Below are positions 1 through 5,254 of a stretch of 5,284 nt of DNA, piece after piece. Positions within the stretch are counted from its first letter, which is position 1. Each line of letters opens with the position of its first letter. The notes under the pieces are model-generated. The model did no database searches. It saw only the letters and a list, made by a program, of their open reading frames with translations, and was not told the origin of the DNA. Position numbers and translations under genes: made by a program. The DNA is from Spirochaetia bacterium UBA5550 (GTDB taxonomy: Bacteria > Spirochaetota > UBA4802 > UBA5550), in NCBI GenBank assembly GCA_002425885.1, contig DINC01000075.1:1083-6366 (forward strand). Reading direction: 5' to 3'.

Positions 1-38
1 AAGATTAAATATTCTCATTCCGTTTATTCTTTTTATCC

Positions 39-86
39 ATATTATAAACATCATCTGTCATCAATTGCAGATGATGTTTATAATAT
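39..86. repeat. Perfect 19-bp inverted repeat, possible bidirectional terminator
   Basis: Positions 39-57 and 68-86 are exact reverse complements, separated by a 10-nt loop (58-67). The stem is AT-rich, with an inner CATCATCTG/CAGATGATG part. It begins about 40 nt beyond the stop codon of the leftward 117-codon gene, where a terminator would be expected. Neither strand shows the usual run of T directly after the stem, so it is not a textbook intrinsic terminator. A dispersed repeat or a protein-binding dyad are alternatives. The inverted repeat itself is certain; its function is inferred. Confidence 0.6.
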
Positions 87-126
87 AACCGTATTTAAGG
101 TATATTATACTAAAAACTTTAAATTT

Positions 127-480
127 CTACTGCACAGCTTCAGAGGTTTTATCTGAACGGATCTTTTTAATAGCAGTTGCTGCAAAAATCAGCTTAGAGA
201 GGATTGCGAAAGCAATTATATAAGGTGAATACTCTGCATAAACAGGATGATGTCTTATAATTATCCCGGAATAAAGTATGGCAAGACCTGAAATAAGAAA
301 AAGAACTTCATATCCCGGCCTGTATCTGCCGCTCTTTATCAGTATAAATATAAATGTTATTTTACAGAGCCCCCCGATTGAAAAAAGAAACGGGGCGAAT
401 GCGGCACCGGAATATCTCGCTGCCCCCCCTGCTGAAAGGAAAAAAATCCCCGCATACAAAATCCATCTGCCGTAGTTCAA
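127..480 (-). CDS. Small four-helix membrane protein, function unknown
   Basis: I do not recognise this 117-residue protein. It has four hydrophobic stretches (about residues 5-20, 27-48, 57-75 and 86-103). They are separated by short polar turns such as KSGRYRPGYE (49-58) and RHHPVYAEYSP (76-86), and the tail is charged (KKIRSDKTSEAVQ, 105-117). That pattern suggests a compact inner-membrane protein with no catalytic motif I can name. It lies 27 nt downstream of the ABC-F gene on the same strand, with no terminator between them, so it is probably the second gene of that operon. The start is odd: the frame opens at TTG (480-478) immediately after an in-frame TAA (483-481), and an in-frame ATG lies three codons before that stop (492-490). 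An AAAGG (498-494) is 13 nt from the TTG and only 1 nt from the ATG, so neither start is ideally placed. The long hydrophobic reading frame supports a real gene; the exact start is uncertain. Confidence 0.65.
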   Translation of the reverse strand: MNYGRWILYAGIFFLSAGGAARYSGAAFAPFLFSIGGLCKITFIFILIKSGRYRPGYEVLFLISGLAILYSGIIIRHHPVYAEYSPYIIAFAILSKLIFAATAIKKIRSDKTSEAVQ

Positions 481-507
481 TTAATTAACCATACCTTTCA
501 ATATCGA

Positions 508-2004
508 TCAGTAATCCTCATCAACCCAGCCCACATCTTCAAGGAAATCATCGTAAGAGCCTTCGTATACACGAATATTGTTATTATCAAAGATTACAAG
601 TTTAGTGGCAACTGCCCGCAGATGCATCTCGTTGTGAGTTACCATTATTACTGAACCGTCAAAATCATCAATAGCCTCAATGAGTGAGTCACATGACTGC
701 ATATCAAGATGATTTGTAGGTTCATCAAGGTAAATCAGATGGCTGGGTGTTACCAGTATTTTTGCAAGAACCACCCGGCTCTTCTCCCCTCCGGAGAGGA
801 CTTTGATTTTTTTGAGAGCGCTATCGCCGGAAAACATGAGCCCGCCGGCAATTGCACGTGCCTTCTGCTCATAACACTCCCTGTCAGCGCTACGTATCTC
901 CTCAAGCACAGTCCTGCTGTCATTGAGATCAAACCTGTTTGTCTGTCCGAAATACCCCTGCTGAAGTGACGGATGTTTTGAAATGGTTCCGCTTATAGGA
1001 TCAAGCTGCCCAGCCAGGAGTTTGAGAAGTGTAGATTTACCCTTGCCGTTTTTTCCTATAATACAGATCCTGTCTCTCTTCCCCACATCAAGTGAAAAGT
1101 TTTCTATCAGATAGGGTTCTTTTTTATTGTAGGAGAAGGTCAGATCATTTACTGTCATCATTCTCTGTGCGGCAAAGGGAGCGCTGTTAAAATAGAGATC
1201 CAGATCCTCAATCTTTTCAAGAGCTTTCATCTCACCCTGCTTTTCAAGTTTCTTCACACGGGATTGTGTCCGGCTTGCGAAGCTCGCTTTTGCTTTAAAA
1301 CGCGCGATGAATATCTCCTCCTGCTTCCGCTTTTTCTCTTCATTCAGGCGGGTCTTCTCGTATATCTCCTCTTCCTGGTTAATCATGCTATAAAGCTTAT
1401 CTGTATCACCTTCTATTTTACGGGCTTTTGTCCGGTGAATAGCTGCAGTATGGGTGACAACGCGGTCCATGAAACTCCTGTCGTGTGTGACCAGTATGCA
1501 CTCCCCCTCCCACTCCCTAAGGAACTCCTCAAGCCATCTTATTGCAACGATGTCGAGATAGTTATTCGGCTCATCAAGCATCAGCATGTCAGGTTCAGAT
1601 ACAAGAAGCTTCGCGAGATTCATGCGTATCTGGTATCCGCCGGAAAATTCCGATGGAGGCCGCTCCATATCCGCTTCGGAAAAACCGAGACCGGAGAGAA
1701 CTTTCTCCACTCTCCAGGTTTCATACTCCTCACCCGCAGGGAGTCCCAGTGAACACTCCTCAAGAACAGTGGGCTTTGTAAAATGAAGGTGCTGTTCAAG
1801 ATGTCCGATTTTATAATTTTTCGGGATCTGAATCAATCCCGAATCAGGTTCTACTTTGCCGAGTATCATCTGGAAAAGAGTTGTCTTGCCGTGGCCGTTT
1901 CTACCCACAAGGCCTACCCGTTCTCCACGGTTTACGCTGAAATTGAGATCATCAAAAAGCACCTGTCCGCCGAATGCTTTATTGACTCCTACGCAACTGA
2001 TCAT
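508..2004 (-). CDS. ABC-F family ATP-binding protein (ribosome-associated, no transmembrane domain)
   Basis: This 498-residue protein has two ABC ATPase domains in tandem and no membrane segments, the arrangement of the ABC-F family. Members bind the ribosomal E site and act as translation factors, or as antibiotic-resistance proteins in some branches. Domain 1 has Walker [10 protein letters not shown] (34-42), a Q-loop near Q71, signature SGGYQ (121-125), Walker B with LDEPNNYLD (143-151, catalytic E145) and switch His174. A charged, Lys/Glu-rich helical linker (about 203-265) fits the P-site tRNA interaction motif. Domain 2 has Walker [10 protein letters not shown] (317-325), signature LSGGE (403-407), LDEPTNHLD (426-434, E428) and His457. 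The protein ends soon after domain 2, so it lacks the C-terminal coiled coil of Uup/YheS. The short span between Q-loop and first signature suggests little or no arm subdomain. ATG at 2004-2002 is preceded by GAGGA (2017-2013) 8 nt away. The family is clear; whether it is housekeeping or resistance is not. Confidence 0.95.
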   Translation of the reverse strand: MISCVGVNKAFGGQVLFDDLNFSVNRGERVGLVGRNGHGKTTLFQMILGKVEPDSGLIQIPKNYKIGHLEQHLHFTKPTVLEECSLGLPAGEEYETWRVEKVLSGLGFSEADMERPPSEFSGGYQIRMNLAKLLVSEPDMLMLDEPNNYLDIVAIRWLEEFLREWEGECILVTHDRSFMDRVVTHTAAIHRTKARKIEGDTDKLYSMINQEEEIYEKTRLNEEKKRKQEEIFIARFKAKASFASRTQSRVKKLEKQGEMKALEKIEDLDLYFNSAPFAAQRMMTVNDLTFSYNKKEPYLIENFSLDVGKRDRICIIGKNGKGKSTLLKLLAGQLDPISGTISKHPSLQQGYFGQTNRFDLNDSRTVLEEIRSADRECYEQKARAIAGGLMFSGDSALKKIKVLSGGEKSRVVLAKILVTPSHLIYLDEPTNHLDMQSCDSLIEAIDDFDGSVIMVTHNEMHLRAVATKLVIFDNNNIRVYEGSYDDFLEDVGWVDEDY

Positions 2005-2010
2005 TTAATG

Positions 2011-2017
2011 CTTCCTC
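2011..2017 (-). promoter_or_regulatory. Ribosome binding site of the ABC-F gene
   Basis: On the minus strand, GAGGAAG lies 6 nt before ATG (2004-2002), or 8 nt counting from the GAGGA core. It is a strong Shine-Dalgarno match and supports that start. It falls inside a possible five-codon frame (2022-2005) whose TAA abuts the ATG. Confidence 0.75.
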
Positions 2018-2030
2018 ATCATATTTTTAT

Positions 2031-2051
2031 CCGTTTTTAAAATAAAAACGG
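2031..2051. promoter_or_regulatory. 9-bp hairpin in the ABC-F leader
   Basis: CCGTTTTTA (2031-2039) and TAAAAACGG (2043-2051) are perfect reverse complements around an AAA loop on the plus strand (TTT on the minus strand). On the minus strand it lies 26 nt upstream of the ABC-F start codon, just before the ribosome binding site, so it should sit in the 5' untranslated region of that mRNA. No T-run follows it on either strand, so simple intrinsic termination is unlikely. A leader structure, attenuator part or operator are possible. The dyad is certain; its role is inferred. Confidence 0.5.
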
Positions 2052-2083
2052 AACCGGACAAAAGTTGTTTTTCTATTAAAAAA

Positions 2084-2089
2084 GGTCAA
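2084..2089 (-). promoter_or_regulatory. Possible -35 box for the ABC-F gene (weak)
   Basis: The minus strand reads TTGACC here, a five-of-six match to the -35 consensus, about 80 nt upstream of the ABC-F start. At normal spacing the -10 candidates (CAACTT or AACTTT near 2061-2067) are poor. An alternative -10-like GATAAT at 2106-2101 has no good -35 partner. The ABC-F promoter must lie in this stretch, but the exact site is not resolved. Confidence 0.25.
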
Positions 2090-2144
2090 GTCTTTAAGGT
2101 ATTATCCGGTTCATAAATTCATTAATCATATTGAAGGAACCTTC

Positions 2145-2173
2145 TTGACACATGGATTTATTTATATTTTACT
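2145..2173 (+). promoter_or_regulatory. Sigma-70-type promoter of the rightward membrane protein/PAP2 operon
   Basis: A perfect -35 TTGACA (2145-2150) is followed after 17 nt by TTTACT (2168-2173), a four-of-six match to the -10 consensus. Transcription would start near 2180, giving a leader of about 70 nt before ATG 2252. That leader contains a CCGGTT/AACCGG dyad (2200-2225) and the 14-bp palindrome at 2226-2239, either of which could be a control site. Confidence 0.65.
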
Positions 2174-2199
2174 CTGCCCGGATGACTGATGGAACGATG

Positions 2200-2225
2200 C
2201 CGGTTAAACAGTTACATTAAACCGG
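2200..2225. repeat. CCGGTT/AACCGG imperfect hairpin in the leader
   Basis: CCGGTT (2200-2205) and AACCGG (2220-2225) form a 6-bp inverted repeat with a 14-nt loop, downstream of the likely transcription start. The same hexamer recurs at 2052-2057, 2106-2111 (inverted) and 2255-2260. The stem is short and only modestly stable, so it may be a protein-binding half-site pair rather than an RNA hairpin. Confidence 0.35.
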
Positions 2226-2239
2226 ATTACTATAGTAAT
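2226..2239. promoter_or_regulatory. Perfect 14-bp palindrome, possible operator
   Basis: ATTACTATAGTAAT is identical to its own reverse complement. It lies about 50 nt downstream of the predicted -10 box and 12 nt before the start codon at 2252, directly after the CCGGTT/AACCGG dyad. A dimeric repressor could bind it, or it could occlude ribosome loading in RNA. A chance palindrome of this length is not very unlikely in AT-rich DNA, so the regulatory role is inferred from position. Confidence 0.35.
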
Positions 2240-2251
2240 AATGGAATTTAA

Positions 2252-3268
2252 ATGAACCGGATTTTTATTATTTCCGCAGTATGCTGCCTGCTCCTTACAT
2301 CTCTCCTCATCCGGCATATTCTAAAGTCAGGTGAAGCGAAGTGGCTCGCAGTTGAAACACCTTCATATGCTGCGCCAGGTCTTAATTTCAAAGTAAAAGT
2401 ACTGCTTAAAAACTCCGAACCCGGCCGGAAACTCAGTGTTGACCTGCACAGGATGAATGAACACGGAGAATCTCCCCGGTGTATTTCTGTCAGCAGACCT
2501 GTTGAAGTTACATCAGAAAAAACTATTTATGAATTTTCATTACCAATACCACATGATATACAAGCCTCATATATTTTCCCTGTTATCATACTTTCAGAAG
2601 ATGGCACCTGGAATAACAGAATAAAAGCAGCTGAAAGCGAAGCTGTACCTGTTAATTTATTACCGGAAAACAGCACACCCGTTATATTAGAACAGAGAAA
2701 AACACGTAATACCGCAGAGCAGGCCCTGCAGATTCAACCGGAATCAGGAAAACTCAGCTTTCTGATTTCAGTATTATGGCTGGCAGTTGCTCTGACAGCA
2801 TTTATCAGCAGGAAAAGCTACAGCACGGCAATACTGTTTTTAACTTCCATCGCATCTGCCGCCTGGGAAGCTCTTGACAGCAGCACAGCAATTGTTAATA
2901 AACTTCGTCATCTTGCAATGCAATCCGGAATTTACGATATAAGACGTGAACCGCAGCAGATACTGACAATTATTATAATAGTAACAGCAGCAGTCTTTTT
3001 ACTTTATATATTGCACTCAATGAAAAATTTGTTTAAAGCAATCCCATCAATATGCATTGCAATCTTCTGGAGCATTGCACTTCTCCGTATACTGTCACTT
3101 CATGAAATTGACCGGCTTCTTTCAATGACAGTTGCAGGGGCACAGGCCGGTCAGATTATAAGACTTGGAGCTTCGATAATATGCCTGGCTGCTGTTATAT
3201 TCACTATAAAAATTCAGGGTAAGAGTGAACAACATCATGGAAGTAATACTGTACATACAGACATTTAA
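2252..3268 (+). CDS. Polytopic membrane protein with extracytoplasmic domain, function unknown
   Basis: I cannot assign this 338-residue protein to a named family. An N-terminal hydrophobic segment (about 4-20) acts as a signal anchor. It has no lipobox, because position -1 to the cysteine is not Ala, Gly or Ser. Residues 25-165 are polar with alternating strand-like stretches, such as NFKVKVLLKN (45-54) and TIYEFSLPI (91-99), and look like a beta-rich domain outside the membrane. About five helices follow (roughly 168-186, 190-207, 237-256, 263-282 and 300-320). Between them are polar motifs, GIYDIRREPQQ (226-236) and RILSLHEIDRLL (279-290), that resemble, from memory, unannotated proteobacterial membrane proteins with RR..Q and R..S.H..D patterns. 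The tail is hydrophilic. ATG 2252 is needed to keep the anchor, since the next Met is residue 68, but only a weak GGA (2243-2245) precedes it. The 3' end overlaps the PAP2 gene by 44 nt, suggesting translational coupling and a shared process at the membrane. Confidence 0.8.
   Translation: MNRIFIISAVCCLLLTSLLIRHILKSGEAKWLAVETPSYAAPGLNFKVKVLLKNSEPGRKLSVDLHRMNEHGESPRCISVSRPVEVTSEKTIYEFSLPIPHDIQASYIFPVIILSEDGTWNNRIKAAESEAVPVNLLPENSTPVILEQRKTRNTAEQALQIQPESGKLSFLISVLWLAVALTAFISRKSYSTAILFLTSIASAAWEALDSSTAIVNKLRHLAMQSGIYDIRREPQQILTIIIIVTAAVFLLYILHSMKNLFKAIPSICIAIFWSIALLRILSLHEIDRLLSMTVAGAQAGQIIRLGASIICLAAVIFTIKIQGKSEQHHGSNTVHTDI
3216..3219 (+). promoter_or_regulatory. Ribosome binding site that favours the GTG start of the PAP2 gene
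   Basis: AGGG lies 5 nt before GTG (3225-3227) but 17 nt before the in-frame ATG (3237-3239). The spacing favours GTG. The ATG remains possible through coupling to the upstream gene, whose stop is at 3266-3268. Confidence 0.45.
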
Positions 3269-4085
3269 AAATCCTTTTTTAGATTATTTTTTCCAGTTCA
3301 TCACAATGTTCGGGGAGCAGCCGTTCTTTATAATACTCGCATGCTGGCTGACCTGGTGTTACGACAAAGAAGCTGGTTGGAGAATAGGCTTCATCTTCCT
3401 GACCGGTACAGCCTTAAACGCTGTACTGAAAGATATATTCTGCATACCGCGTCCTATCGGCCGTGAAGAAATATCATCGATGCGTACACACACTGCAAAG
3501 GGATACTCTTTCCCCAGCGGGCATACGCAGAGCTCTGCACTATGCTGGTTTTCACTGATTAAAATCTACAGGCAGAAATATCTTTTAATCGCGGGAACAT
3601 CAATAATAATTCTCGTGGGAATATCAAGATTATATCTCGGCGTACACTGGCCCTCTGATGTAGCAGGCGGAGCGCTAATAGGTGCAGTCTGGGTTTTTGC
3701 AGCGGATTATGCATGGAACAGGTTTGTCTCTGCGGGTAACATCAGGTTCACAATCATCATACTAACAGCCATGATTACAGCATGTGTATTTTTCCCGTCC
3801 AATTACATGGTGCGGACAACCGGTGCAGCCGCAGGATTTATGACCGGAATTATTCTTGAAAAAAAATATCTGGATTATCACCTTTCCGGAAATATTATCA
3901 ATTCAATAATTAAGTTCATTACAGGTATTGCTGTAGTGATTTTATTGTTACAGGGGACAAAGCTCCTTCTCCCGAAAGGTGCTGTTACAACCGGGCTGAC
4001 CTTTACCTTTATGGGATTATGGATAAGTTTTGGCGCACCTGCTTTTTTTAAACAGATTGAAAAAATGATAACCGGACGTTTATGA
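3225..4085 (+). CDS. PAP2-family membrane phosphatase
   Basis: This is an integral membrane enzyme of the type 2 phosphatidic acid phosphatase superfamily, which hydrolyses lipid phosphates or polyprenyl pyrophosphates by way of a phospho-histidine intermediate. All three motifs are present in order: K69-x6-R76-P77, then PSGH (97-100), then SR-x5-H-x3-D (S134, R135, H141, D145). H100 and H141 are the expected nucleophile and acid/base pair. Hydrophobic segments surround the motifs, and a region of about 120 residues after the last motif carries three or four more helices (near 174-190, 196-211, 228-249 and 255-275), giving 286 residues. That is longer than minimal PAP2 enzymes but, from memory, like clostridial and spirochaete homologues. 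The substrate cannot be read from sequence: undecaprenyl pyrophosphate, phosphatidylglycerol phosphate and phosphatidate are all candidates. Start GTG 3225 fits the AGGG spacing; ATG 3237 would remove four residues. It overlaps and is probably translated together with the preceding membrane protein. Confidence 0.93.
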   Translation: MNNIMEVILYIQTFKNPFLDYFFQFITMFGEQPFFIILACWLTWCYDKEAGWRIGFIFLTGTALNAVLKDIFCIPRPIGREEISSMRTHTAKGYSFPSGHTQSSALCWFSLIKIYRQKYLLIAGTSIIILVGISRLYLGVHWPSDVAGGALIGAVWVFAADYAWNRFVSAGNIRFTIIILTAMITACVFFPSNYMVRTTGAAAGFMTGIILEKKYLDYHLSGNIINSIIKFITGIAVVILLLQGTKLLLPKGAVTTGLTFTFMGLWISFGAPAFFKQIEKMITGRL

Positions 4086-4136
4086 TGAAAAAAATTTTCC
4101 AGGATTCCTGCCGGATTTAATTTATTTTTTGTTGCT

Positions 4137-4148
4137 AAAGAATTCTTT
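4137..4148. promoter_or_regulatory. 12-bp palindrome upstream of the ROK kinase promoter
   Basis: AAAGAATTCTTT is a perfect palindrome ending 9 nt before the -35 box at 4158. That position suits an activator or a repressor of the kinase gene. It is AT-rich and could be chance, since about one such 12-mer is expected in a window of this size. Confidence 0.25.
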
Positions 4149-4157
4149 CAATAAATA

Positions 4158-4185
4158 TTGACATATCACCAATTCTGTTTATCAT
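4158..4185 (+). promoter_or_regulatory. Sigma-70-type promoter of the ROK kinase gene
   Basis: A perfect -35 TTGACA (4158-4163) and a five-of-six -10 TATCAT (4180-4185) are separated by 16 nt. Transcription would begin near 4192, about 25 nt before the start codon. The kinase therefore probably has its own promoter. No convincing intrinsic terminator separates it from the PAP2 gene, so read-through is also possible. Confidence 0.65.
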
Positions 4186-4205
4186 AAAATTTATTAAAAA
4201 GCTCC

Positions 4206-4212
4206 AAAGAGG
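4206..4212 (+). promoter_or_regulatory. Ribosome binding site of the ROK kinase gene
   Basis: AAAGAGG ends 5 nt before ATG 4218. It is a good Shine-Dalgarno match and fixes the start, which also places the nucleotide-binding DIGGT motif at the usual distance from the N-terminus. Confidence 0.7.
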
Positions 4213-4217
4213 AAAAC

Positions 4218-5165
4218 ATGTTTGCAGGTTTCGATATCGGCGGAACGAATATTAAAAGTGTAATCACGGATGAAACCGGAAAGATCCTTAAATACAGGGA
4301 TACTGCTACTCCTGCAACTGCAAAAGGGATAGATAAAACTCTTGCAGATATGATTCATACTCTTGCCTCCTCTGTACCTGTTTCTAAAGAACAGATTTCT
4401 GCAATAGGGATAGGTGCCGCGGGATCAATTAACCGTAATAAAGGGACAGTCATCACATCCCCCAATGTGCCTGCATGGGACAACTACCCTATCTGCAGAA
4501 ATGTTGAAAAGCTTACCGGTATTAAAGTTTATCTTGAAAACGATGCCACTGCCGCATGCGCCGGAGTCTGGTGGCATACCATAAAAAATAAATACAGCAA
4601 CTGGATCATGCTGACTCTCGGCACAGGTATAGGCGGAGGTGCTGTTATTGACGGCAGGCTCTTTACCGGACAGACCGGCAGTTCAATGGAAGTGGGTCAT
4701 GTAAGCCTCGATCCGGATGGACCACTATGCCCCTGCGGCAACAGAGGGTGTTTTGAATTATACTCATCTGCAACAGCGCTTGTTAAATATGTTAAATCAA
4801 AGTTGCAGAGGTTCCCCTCCTCAACGCTTAAGACTCTTGATGGAAAGGATATTACAGCAAAAAAAATTTATGAAGAAGCCCTTGCCGGAGATCCTTTAGC
4901 GCTCGAGGGGATGAATCACGTATCCATATACCTGGGCATCGGCATTGCCAACCTGATAAACATATTCAATCCTGAAGCAGTAATTATTGGCGGCGGCCTT
5001 TCGCAGGCGAGTAAACTCCTCTTCCCGAAAATGAAGGAGATTGTAAAAGAGCGTGCAATGAAGGGATTGAAGGAGAATGTAAAATTTATTGCTGTTAAAG
5101 AGCAGTCGATGATTGCTGCACTTGGCGCGGCAAAAATAGCAAGAGACAGATATAACTCCCTCTGA
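4218..5165 (+). CDS. ROK-family sugar kinase, probably glucokinase
   Basis: ROK kinases transfer phosphate from ATP to a hexose in the cytoplasm; glucose is the most likely substrate, which would feed glycolysis. At 315 residues the length is typical. The phosphate-binding loop DIGGTNIK is at 6-13. The sugar-binding and catalytic segment LENDATA (106-112) provides catalytic base D109. A second phosphate loop, LGTGIGGG, is at 134-141. EVGH (158-161) and the zinc signature CPCGNRGCFE (171-180) supply H161, C171, C173 and C178 as ligands, with E158 and E180 contacting sugar. There is no N-terminal winged helix, so this is a kinase and not a ROK repressor. Two details differ from the usual glucokinase ENDANAAALGE: Thr replaces the second Asn (ENDAT), and the segment continues as AGVWWH, so the usual Glu is Val. 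This could mean another hexose or an acylated amino sugar is the real substrate. ATG 4218 is supported by AAAGAGG, and the gene has its own TTGACA promoter. Confidence 0.93.
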   Translation: MFAGFDIGGTNIKSVITDETGKILKYRDTATPATAKGIDKTLADMIHTLASSVPVSKEQISAIGIGAAGSINRNKGTVITSPNVPAWDNYPICRNVEKLTGIKVYLENDATAACAGVWWHTIKNKYSNWIMLTLGTGIGGGAVIDGRLFTGQTGSSMEVGHVSLDPDGPLCPCGNRGCFELYSSATALVKYVKSKLQRFPSSTLKTLDGKDITAKKIYEEALAGDPLALEGMNHVSIYLGIGIANLINIFNPEAVIIGGGLSQASKLLFPKMKEIVKERAMKGLKENVKFIAVKEQSMIAALGAAKIARDRYNSL

Positions 5166-5198
5166 ACCTATATTTATTAATTTATCCGCACATTTTTC

Positions 5199-5229
5199 TT
5201 GACTTTTAACCCCCTGAAAAACCTATTAT
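5199..5229 (+). promoter_or_regulatory. Possible promoter of the gene starting at 5255
   Basis: TTGACT (5199-5204), five of six to the -35 consensus, is followed by TATTAT (5224-5229), five of six to the -10 consensus, at 19-nt spacing, which is slightly long. CTATTA at 5223-5228 would give 18 nt. Transcription would begin near 5236, giving a leader of about 20 nt. Confidence 0.45.
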
Positions 5230-5240
5230 GAGTTGTTTTT

Positions 5241-5246
5241 ACGGAG
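5241..5246 (+). promoter_or_regulatory. Ribosome binding site of the gene starting at 5255
   Basis: ACGGAG lies 8 nt before ATG 5255. Its fit to the Shine-Dalgarno consensus is the main reason for calling the truncated frame that follows a gene. Confidence 0.5.
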
Positions 5247-5254
5247 TTTTTCGC

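Noticed and set aside
100..110. GTATATTATAC near-palindrome
   Set aside because: It has 5-bp arms around a single base in AT-rich DNA, which is expected by chance, and no promoter context was seen.
278..475. 65-codon plus-strand frame opposite the small membrane protein
   Set aside because: The minus-strand frame is longer, has a coherent four-helix pattern and fits the operon; the plus frame has none of these.
1264..1752. 162-codon open frame on the plus strand, antisense to the ABC-F gene
   Set aside because: It lies wholly opposite a gene with complete ABC-F motifs, shows no recognisable domain and has no ribosome binding site I can support; it is a shadow of the conserved gene.
1783..2040. 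85-codon open frame on the plus strand across the ABC-F start
   Set aside because: Most of it is antisense to the ABC-F Walker A region, with no domain or promoter of its own; it is a shadow frame.
4100..4130. CAGGATTCCTG followed by a T-rich stretch, considered as the PAP2 terminator
   Set aside because: The stem can form only 4 bp with a 3-nt loop, and the T-run is separated from it and interrupted; too weak to call a terminator.
4717..4899. 60-codon frame inside the ROK kinase in another phase
   Set aside because: It overlaps the zinc signature and core of a clearly conserved kinase and has no features of its own.
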